From Clostridium gelidum (GTDB lineage: Bacteria > Bacillota > Clostridia > Clostridiales > Clostridiaceae): DNA of 64,000 nucleotides. The stretch is taken from contig NZ_AP024849.1 of the NCBI RefSeq assembly GCF_019977655.1, forward strand, positions 3,443,001 through 3,507,000, written 5' to 3'. This document shows positions 44,864 to 52,850 of the stretch, piece after piece. Each line of letters starts with the position of its first letter. The stretch's first letter is position 1. The notes under the pieces were generated by a model. It ran no database searches and was not told the DNA's origin. It saw nothing but the letters and a program-made list of their open reading frames with translations. Made by a program: the position numbers and the translations under genes.

Positions 44864-45520
44864 TTAATTACAAAAAAATCTATCTTCCAACATTAGACAC
44901 CAACAATGATAAATAGGAAGATGTAATTCCTGAATTATATATGTCTCATTTTCAGGCACTATTATTGATACATCAGAAACATCTTTAAGTCTTCCACCAT
45001 CTCTACCTGTTAGCCCAATAACTTTCATTCCTTTAGCTTTAGCAGTAATTGCTGCATAAAGAATATTATTAGAATTACCTGATGTGGAAATGCCAAGAAA
45101 AATATCTATATTTTTCCCATATCCATTGACTTGTTGAGCAAAACAAAGAAGCCCATCTACATCATTAAGATAGGCTGTAGTGAGAGCTGCATGATTACTT
45201 AAAGCTATAGTAGGTAATCCCTCCTGCAATTTTACAGCTAATTCTTCACCACCTTTGCTATCAATTTCTATGAGCTTTTTAGCAAACTCAGCAGAGACTT
45301 TTCTCTTCTTCTTAAAACTTTTCATTAATTCACCAGTAATATGCTCTGCATCAGCTGCACTACCTCCATTACCAGCAATTAAAAGCTTGCCTCCATTTTT
45401 AAATGAGTCTTCTAATATAAAATATGCATTAGCTATTTGCTCTTTAATTGACTGTAATACTTCATATCTTTTTATTAGTAATTCGATGTGCTTATTTAAT
45501 TTTTCTTCTAAAATTCTCAT
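44864..45520 (-). CDS. gmhA: phosphoheptose isomerase (SIS domain)
   Basis: 218 residues. The SIS domain starts LLIAGNGGSAADAEHITGEL near 46, and the second sugar-phosphate loop is LGISTSGNSNNILYA near 142; GLTGRDGGRLKDVSDVSIIV follows. These are the conserved motifs of GmhA, which converts sedoheptulose 7-phosphate to D-glycero-D-manno-heptose 7-phosphate. The insert with KKKRKVSAEFAKKLIEID matches isomerases of the GDP-heptose route. Neighbours HddA and HddC-GmhB complete the pathway. ATG at 45520 after GGAGATGTATA. Stop codon is 53 bases before the dehydratase start. Confidence 0.9.
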   Translation of the reverse strand: MRILEEKLNKHIELLIKRYEVLQSIKEQIANAYFILEDSFKNGGKLLIAGNGGSAADAEHITGELMKSFKKKRKVSAEFAKKLIEIDSKGGEELAVKLQEGLPTIALSNHAALTTAYLNDVDGLLCFAQQVNGYGKNIDIFLGISTSGNSNNILYAAITAKAKGMKVIGLTGRDGGRLKDVSDVSIIVPENETYIIQELHLPIYHCWCLMLEDRFFCN

Positions 45521-45558
45521 TATACATCTCCAACCATATATTTCTAATTACTATATAT

Positions 45559-45950
45559 CTATTTCAAAATATCATATATAAATTGACTTAAATTCTTAAA
45601 GTGTTTATATATTGTATTATTATCTTCACCTAGTAAGGCAACATTACAACCAGCATTTAACCCTGCTTTTATGTCATTCTTCCCATCACCAAGCATCCAA
45701 GAATATGATAAATCGACATTATATTTTTCAGCAGCTTTTAATATCAAGCCAGGCTTTGGTTTTCTGCAATCACACTCAACTTTATATTCAGTTCTTTCGC
45801 CTTTAAATCCTTTATCAGGATGATGAGGACAAAAAAAGATACCATCTACATAAGCCTCTTTTTCCCCTAAAAGTGTTTCCATTTTATTATGGATTTCTTG
45901 AAGTTCTTCAAGGCTAACATCTCCTCTTGCTATTACAGGTTTTGGTAACT
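45559..45950 (-). pseudogene. GmhB (heptose bisphosphate phosphatase) portion, out of frame with its N-terminal half
   Basis: From about 45950 the minus strand reads PVIARGDVSLEELQEIHNKM and then, from the ATG at 45882, ETLLGEKEAYVDGIFFCPHH, ECDCRKPKPGLILKAAEKY and MLGDGKNDIKAGLNAGCN. Those are the zinc-binding CxHx...CxC and the HAD motif IV of GmhB. The frame is shifted against the upstream ORF by what looks like a 2-base deletion in the ACCAATCAACCT-like stretch (expected TNQPV; found ACCAAAACCTGTA near 45939-45948). Without a shift the protein is truncated before the zinc motif. Confidence 0.8.
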
Positions 45951-46843
45951 ACAATAGTAAGATATCCGCTTTCATTAATTCTTTTAATTGCTTCACCCAC
46001 GCCATCAATTAGTTCAAAATCATTAATATTTTTTAAAAATCCAACATACTTATTGATAGTACCATCTCTATCTAAAAATATAGCTTTCTGTTTATGTAAA
46101 AGATTCTTAGCTTTTACTTTGCCTGTTTTAATATCTTCAATCACAGCATAGAGTCGATCTGGAGTTCCCATATCTTTTACATATTCTGGCGAACTATAAG
46201 CAAATAGTTTTCCAGATGCAATTAGTGGTTTTAAAACTTCTCTATCTAAATCAATTTTTTTTAGTTCTTTAAATACATTAAGAATCTCTGGAGAAAACAT
46301 ATGAATTCCAGCATTAACACAATTCTTATACCAAAGTCTTTCATCTTCTTTATGACGCCAATTAGTCACTTTTCCATTTTTATCAGCTACAATAATTCCA
46401 CTATCATACGGATGACTATTGGGATGAGTAAATATAGTTGCTACTTCACCATTATCTTTGTGAAATTTATAAAATCTATTTATGTCAATATCAAAAATAA
46501 TATCTCCATTTAATACCAAGAAATCTTCAATGAGTTCATCCTTTAGAAATAATAAAGATCCAGCTGTTCCAAGTGGTTCTTTTTCTTCTACATATTTAAT
46601 CTGAACACCAAATTGCTTTCCTGTCACTGGTGATATCTTGCTGCCATCCCCAAAGTAATTTTTTATAATATGTCCAAGATACCCAATAACTAAAATTATT
46701 TCTGTAAAGCCCTGCTCTCTTAAACACTCAATCTGATATTCAAGAATTGGTTTATCTAAAATATGAATCATTGGCTTTGGAACTTCTGAATTAACTGAAG
46801 CAATTCTTGTCCCTTTTCCACCAGCCATAATAACTATTTTCAT
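45914..46843 (-). CDS. hddC: D-glycero-alpha-D-manno-heptose 1-phosphate guanylyltransferase with truncated GmhB domain
   Basis: 309 residues from ATG 46843, where GAGGATATATATT precedes the family start MKIVIMAGGKGTR. The nucleotidyltransferase domain (about 1-235) has GGKGTRIA, PKPMIHILDKPILEYQ and LVLNGDIIFDID with the metal Asp residues. At about 250 a HAD phosphatase begins (AIFLDRDGTINKYVGF) but runs out after IVVTKTCNSKRRC because of a frameshift. HddC makes GDP-D-glycero-D-manno-heptose from the 1-phosphate; the intact parent would be a HddC-GmhB fusion. 83 bases downstream of hddA. Confidence 0.8.
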   Translation of the reverse strand: MKIVIMAGGKGTRIASVNSEVPKPMIHILDKPILEYQIECLREQGFTEIILVIGYLGHIIKNYFGDGSKISPVTGKQFGVQIKYVEEKEPLGTAGSLLFLKDELIEDFLVLNGDIIFDIDINRFYKFHKDNGEVATIFTHPNSHPYDSGIIVADKNGKVTNWRHKEDERLWYKNCVNAGIHMFSPEILNVFKELKKIDLDREVLKPLIASGKLFAYSSPEYVKDMGTPDRLYAVIEDIKTGKVKAKNLLHKQKAIFLDRDGTINKYVGFLKNINDFELIDGVGEAIKRINESGYLTIVVTKTCNSKRRC

Positions 46844-46926
46844 AATATATATCCTCAAATCTTCTATTATTCCTATAAACTTTTTTCTAATCAAATTCAT
46901 TTAATCATCTTGATGCAACTTTTCTC

Positions 46927-47928
46927 TTACTGCACCTTTGACTCATAAGATTCTGATGTATAATAGATAATTCTAGTCCCACCATCTTCAAATTTAAATG
47001 GAACATATAATATATCTTTCATAGCTTCTTTTACTAATGTCCTCTTATCAGGTTCAACATAAAATAATAAAAATCCGCCACCACCAGCTCCAAGTAACTT
47101 TCCACCAATTGCTCCTGCCTTTCTAGCCTTTGTATATATAGCATCAATGGAATCATTTGAAATTTTACTAGTAATTCCACGTTTTAGTTTCCATGTATAA
47201 TCAAGAATTTTTCCAAACTCATTTAAATCACTTTTTGAAGTTAAAATTTTTTCTGCATCATCTACTAGACTCAACATTTCAAGCAATTGTTTTGTCTTTT
47301 CCTTCATAGTACTTTGTTGAACTTTAGATATATCAGAAGAAAATCTTGAAAATCCAGTAAAAAAAAGCATCAAATTATCATTTAATTGTTCTTTTCTTTC
47401 AGTTGAAATAATAATAGGATTAACTGTATATCCATCTGCACTAAAATTAATTCTGTTTAGTCCACCAAAAGAAGCCGCTATCTGATCCTGAATACCTCCA
47501 TTCTCTTTGCAAAGTATCCTTTCTAAATATATTGCTTCATCAGCAAGCTTTTTCTTATCTGCATACTTTCCTTTTAATCCATAAAACGCATTTAGCATTC
47601 CAACTGCAAACGAGCTGCTTGTACCTAATCCAGAACGTGCAGGAAGATCTGCTTCATAATTAAGCCGAATCTCATGCATATCTAAAAACTTCATTGCTTC
47701 CCTTATTGCTGGATGTTCAATACTTTCTATAGCTTTTAAACGTTCTATTTTTGAATAACAAAGTTCAGTAGAATAATCAAAAAATCTTGGTAGATGCCGA
47801 ACATTTACATAACAATATTTATCAAAAGTAGTGGAAATAACTGCTCCTCCATGTTCATTAAAAAATCCCTGAAAATCTGTCCCACCACCAAAAAAAGACA
47901 TTCTAAAAGGTGTTTTGGTTATAATCAT
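46927..47928 (-). CDS. hddA: D-glycero-alpha-D-manno-heptose 7-phosphate 1-kinase (GHMP kinase)
   Basis: 333 residues. TPFRMSFFGGGTDFQGFFNE at the N-terminus is the motif I of HddA-type GHMP kinases, LPARSGLGTSSSFAVGMLNA near 95-114 is the ATP-binding loop, and GAIGGKLLGAGGGGFLLFYV near 270 is motif III. It phosphorylates C1 of heptose 7-phosphate, the step before GmhB and HddC. ATG at 47928 after GGAGCAAGAAAAATA. The first gene of the heptose set, about 380 bases downstream of the methyltransferase. Confidence 0.9.
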   Translation of the reverse strand: MIITKTPFRMSFFGGGTDFQGFFNEHGGAVISTTFDKYCYVNVRHLPRFFDYSTELCYSKIERLKAIESIEHPAIREAMKFLDMHEIRLNYEADLPARSGLGTSSSFAVGMLNAFYGLKGKYADKKKLADEAIYLERILCKENGGIQDQIAASFGGLNRINFSADGYTVNPIIISTERKEQLNDNLMLFFTGFSRFSSDISKVQQSTMKEKTKQLLEMLSLVDDAEKILTSKSDLNEFGKILDYTWKLKRGITSKISNDSIDAIYTKARKAGAIGGKLLGAGGGGFLLFYVEPDKRTLVKEAMKDILYVPFKFEDGGTRIIYYTSESYESKVQ

Positions 47929-48311
47929 TATTTTTCTTGCTCCTTATTATTAATACTCAAACTTCTCACATGAAAAATGTGACTTAAACTTTTGAAAATT
48001 CAACGATTTTCAGTGTTTAAATATAGAAAATCCCCATAAAATATTATTGTGCAGAAAAAAATTGAGAATTCATTTCTAAAATAATGCACTATTTTAATAA
48101 GTTATTTATTTTTGCTTGTACATACTAGAAGAAGGGCGCGTATTTAGATTAAATGAAAAGGTCTATGCAGAAAATTGTAATCAATGGTATAAAAAAATGT
48201 ATCCATACTATATTTATATGTTTAAAGAACTTTATATCCTTTTGTTTATCATATCTGAACAATCTATTAATTATTACAAAAAATTCAATAAATACTATTG
48301 TGAATATATAA
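47929..48311. other. intergenic, no convincing gene
   Basis: 383 AT-rich bases between the methyltransferase and hddA, both minus strand. A plus-strand open frame starting at 48116 runs antisense into the methyltransferase gene; its product is low-complexity (rich in Y, K, I) and it lacks a ribosome binding site, so I do not call it. A promoter for the heptose genes may lie here but I cannot pick one. Confidence 0.4.
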
Positions 48312-48971
48312 TTATAATTTTCTTATTACAGCTGTTCCACAAGCGTCAGGTATCTCAAAAACCTTCTCTGTTTTATCTTTTAAAAATTCGTGTACTGCTC
48401 TTGAAACAGCATACTTACTTTCTGAAGAATTATAATCATGAATAAATATATATCCGCCATTTTCCATATGGTTATAAAAGAAATTCAAGCCGTTCAATGT
48501 AGGTTTATAAAGGTCAACATCTAAAATTACAAAGCTAAAGACTTCATCTTCAACCCCTTTTGTAGTTTCAGGAAAATATCCAACTTTAAAATTAATATTA
48601 TTTAAATCGCCTATATATTTTTTTACATATCCTAAACTTGTATCTTTAAATCTATTATCATTTTTTTGAAATCCCTGTAAATCTTCATTTGGAAATCCTT
48701 CAAATGTATCAAACAAATAATATTTCTTTTCTGGTGCAAGTGCATGAATAATTTTACTTGTTTTACCTCTATAAACTCCAACTTCAGCAAAACAACCCAT
48801 GATATTTTCTTTTTCTATTGTTCTTATTGCTAACATCATACTTGAATATCTTACAGGATCAACAGTATTAAGAAACACTTCTCTGTCTATATCGATATAT
48901 CCTAAAAAATAATTTGTACAGAAAATTTTTGATATTTTGAAATATATTTTTTTTAATATTTCCTTAAGCAT
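48312..48971 (-). CDS. TylF/MycF-type SAM-dependent O-methyltransferase
   Basis: 219 residues from ATG 48971, with GGGAAGGTGTTATATT upstream; a TTG six codons earlier overlaps the ribosome binding site. The SAM-binding motif is CFAEVGVYRGKTSKII near 64-79, and YLFDTFEGFPNEDLQGF and SFVILDVDLYKPTLNG (metal-binding D-x-D) with IFIHDYNSSE follow. This is the macrocin O-methyltransferase (TylF) family, metal-dependent, acting on sugars. It likely methylates a deoxysugar or heptose of the cluster B glycan. A transposase remnant and a structured region lie between it and loaP. Confidence 0.85.
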   Translation of the reverse strand: MLKEILKKIYFKISKIFCTNYFLGYIDIDREVFLNTVDPVRYSSMMLAIRTIEKENIMGCFAEVGVYRGKTSKIIHALAPEKKYYLFDTFEGFPNEDLQGFQKNDNRFKDTSLGYVKKYIGDLNNINFKVGYFPETTKGVEDEVFSFVILDVDLYKPTLNGLNFFYNHMENGGYIFIHDYNSSESKYAVSRAVHEFLKDKTEKVFEIPDACGTAVIRKL

Positions 48972-49337
48972 AATATAACACCTTCCCAAAATAATATTTA
49001 GTAAATTTTATTTTAACTTATATAAAACCTAGTATATCACTATTGTGACACTATCTACGAAATCAACATTATATTTTTTAATGCAATGAGTTCTTTTCTT
49101 TGTTGGTTATTATTAAGTCCTTATATAGAACTCCATTATATATAAACTCACATATAATAGGCATTCCTACAAAAAAAATAACTTACAATTAAAGGGCATG
49201 CTAATTTTCTCAGTTTTTGTGTTCTCATAAATTAAGAAACGCTAACAATAAATAAAAGTATTGTAGATATTGTTATTATTACTGTTGGTAATTTAAATTT
49301 CATAAATATTACCCTCAATTAAAACATAAAGAAATTT

Positions 49338-50070
49338 TGGGAACATCAATTACTTACTACTATACTTTCTAATGGCAAAAAAGTGTTGCCCTACTCTATT
49401 GAGCGTTATAAAAAAGGTGAAAAAGCAGAATAGAAATGATTTGTGAAATAGTGGCAAAACTTCCTTCGCCTAAAGGCGCAGCTACAGTCTTTGTAATTCA
49501 TGGTTTACTAATAAGGCACAATCAAAAAAATAATAAACCAGTATGCTTGCCTATTTCAAAAAAGGTTACCATCTTATTGATGCATAAAAAACTAACAGAG
49601 TTATCTATCCAAAAGGTGTTAATATTCAAGTTAAGTATTTCATTCAATATATTGAAAATAATGATGTTTGCCTTTTTACAGTAAGCAATTCCAAATATTA
49701 GTTTTATCGTTACGAAAGAAACTTTAATGGTATATATAATGCAGTAGTTTATTTTGCTAGCCTGAAAATGCATTTAAGAAAGATAGAGCACTACATGCAT
49801 TCTTATGCACTGACATCGAACTTAGCACTAAAACAATACTTGAATATTATAGATTCATGTACCATGGGAGAACTATTTTTTCTTAATTTTGATGTGCTTC
49901 AAGATATACAATTTTCATAAGCTTTAAAAATTATTTTTGATATTCTGCAGTAAACTTTACAAGAATTATTATTTTTAACTGATGCACAAATGGATAGTTT
50001 TATTGATGCTTTTATTATAAAACTACCTAAATATCTTTCACAAAAATTAGAATCGAAAAAAGTAGCATAA
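49338..50070 (+). pseudogene. decayed DDE transposase (IS4-like)
   Basis: Plus-strand pieces in changing frames follow one transposase: SNGKKVLPYSIERYKKGEKA near 49371, then LAYFKKGYHLIDA, KTNRVIYPKGVNIQVKYFIQ, YIENNDVCLFTVSNSKYWFY-like with one stop, and HAFLCTDIELSTKTILEYY near 49800. The last segment is the region just before the catalytic Glu of IS4-type DDE enzymes (S-T-D-x-x-L-S-x-x-x-I-L-x-x-Y). Many stops and frameshifts; not functional. The plus-strand frame 49436-49684 is an accident of this decay. Confidence 0.65.
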
Positions 50071-50173
50071 ATTTAAATTTTATTGCTATTTAAAGTTTTA
50101 TTAACCTTAGTATATAATGGGTTATAGTTATTTTTATTCTGCAAAGTTTAAGTTAATACTATTATTCTCACTA

Positions 50174-50267
50174 GGGCATAGCTTCGCCCATTCACATAAC
50201 ACCAGTTATGCTACCAAGCATTCAACTATGACATCTTAATCTTTCTAAGGGGCCGAAACACCCAAAG
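50174..50267 (-). ncRNA. candidate structured RNA just downstream of loaP
   Basis: In a 94-base GC-richer block right after the loaP stop three hairpins follow each other. On minus-strand order: CTTTGGG (50267-50261) with CCC...AAAG (50251-50241); CATAAC with GTTATG around a TGGT loop (50210-50195); and GGGC with GCCC around 8 bases (50189-50174). No T-run follows directly, so it is not an ordinary terminator. It could be a LoaP-responsive leader, another cis-RNA, or the end of a lost mobile element. Confidence 0.35.
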
Positions 50268-50273
50268 TCAATT

Positions 50274-50798
50274 TCAGATTTTATCCACTAATTCAATACC
50301 AAGTTCTACTATTCTTTCTTCATTCATAAAGCTAAGATTCACTTTAGCTCTACCTTTTCTAGAATCTATTTTTATTATTTGACCTTCTAATCCTAATAAA
50401 GGTCCTGCAATTATTCTTATCTCATCATTTTCTTTATATAACTTAGAAATTCCTATGTTATTCTCATTGTTATCTATAAGTATTTTTAATACTTTTAGTT
50501 CTTTTTCTTCTACTGTTAAAACTTCCTCTTCATCTCTAAGCAATTTGATTATTCCAGGTGCTCTTTTTATTTTGTAATAAATTTCTGCATTCATCATAGC
50601 TTTTATTAAGACGTATCCTGGGAATAATTTTCTTTTTACATTATGCCATTTTCCATTTTTTCTTTCTCTAAGTTCTCTTGTTGGAATGATGAATTTATAT
50701 TTATCTCCCATTTCTTTTTCAAGGATTTTTCTTACTTTTTCTTCTTGATTTGTATTGACAAATAATACATACCAAGCTTCATCTTTTTGAAAATGCAA
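50274..50798 (-). CDS. loaP: LoaP-like NusG paralogue (processive antitermination factor)
   Basis: 174 residues. An N-terminal NGN domain (WYVLFVNTNQEEKVRKILEK, KRKLFPGYVLIKAMM near 60-75, APGIIKLLRDEEEVLT) is followed by a KOW domain near 118-165 (DEIRIIAGPLLGLEGQIIKI, then GRAKVNLSFMNEE). The wording is that of LoaP and unlike housekeeping NusG, which starts with a W-Y-V-V-x-T-Y motif. LoaP proteins suppress termination in long polysaccharide and polyketide operons. The start is TTG at 50798 with AAGGGGTGATC upstream. It has its own promoter and a leader hairpin, and sits at the head of the 28-kb remainder of cluster B. Confidence 0.88.
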   Translation of the reverse strand: MHFQKDEAWYVLFVNTNQEEKVRKILEKEMGDKYKFIIPTRELRERKNGKWHNVKRKLFPGYVLIKAMMNAEIYYKIKRAPGIIKLLRDEEEVLTVEEKELKVLKILIDNNENNIGISKLYKENDEIRIIAGPLLGLEGQIIKIDSRKGRAKVNLSFMNEERIVELGIELVDKI

Positions 50799-50825
50799 AT
50801 ATGATCACCCCTTTGTTTATTTGTT

Positions 50826-50853
50826 AGTTTGAATGTATATTAACATCCAAACT
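50826..50853 (-). promoter_or_regulatory. hairpin in the loaP leader
   Basis: AGTTTGGATGT (50853-50843) pairs with ACATTCAAACT (50836-50826) around a 6-base AU loop, with one G-U pair. It lies between the putative loaP promoter and its ribosome binding site, about 27 bases before the TTG start. No T-run follows, so it may be a protein-binding or RNA-stability element. Confidence 0.45.
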
Positions 50854-50948
50854 TGTTTTTCTTAAAATCTTACAAAAGGATGTTATATATCTTTTACCTC
50901 TCCAAGTTAATTAAACGCACTATAATATAAACTATGCACTTATAAAAC

Positions 50949-50976
50949 ATAGTATTCCATTTATCATATTTCACAA
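50949..50976 (-). promoter_or_regulatory. putative sigma-A promoter of loaP
   Basis: On the minus strand TTGTGA (50976-50971) and TACTAT (50954-50949) are separated by 16 bases. They lie just downstream of the terminator at 51069-51115 and leave a leader of about 145 bases before the TTG start at 50798. Confidence 0.45.
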
Positions 50977-51068
50977 TTAGCCTATTTTTTTAATCTTATT
51001 TATAAGAAAGGTAATTGCTCTTTCTCTAAATCTACATACATTTCTTCAACCCAAACAAACATTTATAT

Positions 51069-51115
51069 AAAAACTTAAATATCTCATAATCAATTAACAA
51101 GATATTTAAGTTTTT
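51069..51115 (-). terminator. intrinsic terminator after the initiating sugar transferase
   Basis: AAAAACTTAAATATC (51069-51083) is perfectly complementary to GATATTTAAGTTTTT (51101-51115), a 15-bp stem with a 17-base loop. On the minus strand it ends GTTTTTATATAAA. It is 22 bases downstream of the sugar transferase stop and separates that gene from loaP. Confidence 0.85.
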
Positions 51116-51137
51116 AGTATTAGTATATTACTCTTCT

Positions 51138-51779
51138 TTAACTTGCATTTTTATCTCCAAACAAAACAAAAAATGTTTTAAATATTAATTTTACATCAAT
51201 TATAATATTTCTTTCTTTTACATATTTAACATCTAATTTCATCCACTCTTCAAATTCAATGTCGTTTCTTCCTGCTACTTGCCAATAGCAAGTTAGTCCC
51301 GGCTTAACATTTAATCTTTTCAACATCCATTCTTCAAATTCTTTAACTTCATTTGGAAGGGATGGTCTTGGCCCTACGATACTCATTTCGCCTTTTAAAA
51401 TATTAACTAGCTGTGGCAATTCATCTATACTTGTCCTTCTAATAAACCTTCCTACGTTGGTTATTCTAGGATCATTATTTATTTTAAACATCGGGCCAGT
51501 TCTTTCATTTTTATTAGCTAACTGTTTTTTAATCTGCTCTGCGTTAATTACCATAGATCTAAATTTGTACATTTTAAATGTTTTACCATACTTTCCTACC
51601 CTCTCTTGCGAAAAAATTATAGGCCCTTCTGATTCGATTTTTACAAGCATTGCAACTACTACTAGTATTGGCATCAAAACTAGTAGTGCTATTAAAGAAC
51701 AAACTATATCTGCAACTCTCTTTATAAACTCATATATCTTTCTATGTTGCATTCGTTCTTTTAACATTGGGTTTTGCAC
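51138..51779 (-). CDS. initiating undecaprenyl-phosphate sugar phosphotransferase (monotopic PGT)
   Basis: 213 residues from GTG 51779, with AAGGGGG 6 bases before it; an ATG seven codons earlier lacks a ribosome binding site. One hydrophobic helix at about 22-44 (LIALLVLMPILVVVAMLV) is followed by the catalytic domain: YKFRSMVINAE, GPMFKINNDPRITNVGRF, RTSIDELPQLVNILKGEMS with the Asp-Glu dyad, VGPRPSLPNEV and KPGLTCYWQVAGRNDI. These are the small monotopic phosphoglycosyl transferases that prime glycan synthesis. It is the only such enzyme in the window, so it probably primes cluster B and perhaps cluster A. Confidence 0.9.
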   Translation of the reverse strand: MQNPMLKERMQHRKIYEFIKRVADIVCSLIALLVLMPILVVVAMLVKIESEGPIIFSQERVGKYGKTFKMYKFRSMVINAEQIKKQLANKNERTGPMFKINNDPRITNVGRFIRRTSIDELPQLVNILKGEMSIVGPRPSLPNEVKEFEEWMLKRLNVKPGLTCYWQVAGRNDIEFEEWMKLDVKYVKERNIIIDVKLIFKTFFVLFGDKNAS

Positions 51780-51927
51780 ATTGGTCCCCCTTATTAACAT
51801 TAATTCTTTATTTCATTCGATCCCTATATAAAATATACTATGACTTTTTTTTAGTTTTATTCCTGAAATAAATGTTTTAATTTAACTAATCAAATGATTT
51901 TTTTATTTAATAATGCGCTAATACTAT

Positions 51928-52692
51928 TTAGCTAAAAAAGTGAAATTTAAATTTATTTTCTTTAATTTTTTGCCCGCAAAATATTATATTTTTATTTTTA
52001 AGTAACTTATTTGAACTTTCAATGAAAATTTTTTCACTTTCAGTATTTATTTTATTGGATAAATTAATTGCTTTTGATAATCCTGTCGTTCTATTTGTAT
52101 TATTATGTGCATCTGAGCCAATAAAGTTATAAATTCCATTATTTAATAGTAATTCAGCTGCTAACTTTACTTTTCTTCCAAATAGTCCTTGTATACTCCC
52201 AGAATTTACTTGAAATAAACATCCATATTCAATGAATTTATTAATATATAAACGATTTTCTATAACAAAAAAATATCTTTCTGGATGTGCAATTATGGGT
52301 ATAATCCCTCTAATTTTAAGTTCATATATTATATCAAATATGTAGTCATTAAATTCATTCATAGGACATTCAATGAGCATATATTTTGAATCATTAATAG
52401 TACCAATCTTACCTTCTAAATAATCATGTATTGTATGTTCATTTAAATACACTTCTTGTCCACTATAAATTTGTATTTTTAAATTCTTTTCCTCTATAAA
52501 ATAATTTAATTTATTTATATAATCTTTTACTTCTGTAATTGGAGTTGTTCCATATCCAATATAATAATGTGGAGTTGCTACTATTTTTTCAATTCCATCA
52601 TTAACTGCATTTTTTATCATTTCTAATGTTATATTTATGTTTTCTGCTCCATCATCTATTTTGGGTAATATATGAGAGTGAATATCTATCAT
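51928..52692 (-). CDS. CpsB/YwqE-type protein tyrosine phosphatase (PHP fold)
   Basis: 254 residues from ATG 52692. The metal motifs are DIHSHILPKIDDGA, VATPHYY near 41, ECPMNEF, AHPERYFF near 134 and GSDAHNNTNRT near 195: the manganese-dependent CpsB/Wzb-like class. It should dephosphorylate the tyrosine kinases encoded at 19563 and 21037. The frame has an ATG four codons upstream at 52704, but it touches the AGGAGG with no spacing, so the MIDIHSH start (spacing 12) is preferred. First gene after the phzF terminator. Confidence 0.88.
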   Translation of the reverse strand: MIDIHSHILPKIDDGAENINITLEMIKNAVNDGIEKIVATPHYYIGYGTTPITEVKDYINKLNYFIEEKNLKIQIYSGQEVYLNEHTIHDYLEGKIGTINDSKYMLIECPMNEFNDYIFDIIYELKIRGIIPIIAHPERYFFVIENRLYINKFIEYGCLFQVNSGSIQGLFGRKVKLAAELLLNNGIYNFIGSDAHNNTNRTTGLSKAINLSNKINTESEKIFIESSNKLLKNKNIIFCGQKIKENKFKFHFFS

Positions 52693-52775
52693 ATGTTTAC
52701 TCATCCTCCTTATTCTATTTTTTATATTTCTATTAATTTTTTAATAATCTTATGATAAATATGCTTGAACAAATA

Positions 52776-52827
52776 AAAATAAGGTAAGCATTCACTAAAG
52801 ATTTTTAGTAAATGCTTACCTTATTTT
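52776..52827 (-). terminator. strong bidirectional terminator after phzF
   Basis: A 24-bp stem (52776-52799 with 52804-52827, one mismatch/G-U, loop of 4) containing AAGGTAAGCATT. On the minus strand it ends in CCTTATTTTTATTTG, so it stops the phzF transcript. It forms the boundary between housekeeping genes and the polysaccharide locus. Confidence 0.9.
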
Positions 52828-52850
52828 ATTTATATTCATGCTTAATTTGT

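Noticed and set aside
45559..45882. Treating the GmhB C-terminal part as an independent small gene starting at 45882
   Set aside because: The matching sequence begins about 70 bases upstream of that ATG and lacks the N-terminal HAD Asp motif, so it is the shifted continuation of the fusion.
48116..48445. Plus-strand open frame of 109 codons
   Set aside because: No ribosome binding site, low-complexity product, and its second half is antisense to the well-supported TylF-like methyltransferase.
49436..49684. Plus-strand open frame of 82 codons
   Set aside because: It lies in a decayed transposase and reads a frame that mixes coding and shifted parts; not a gene of its own.
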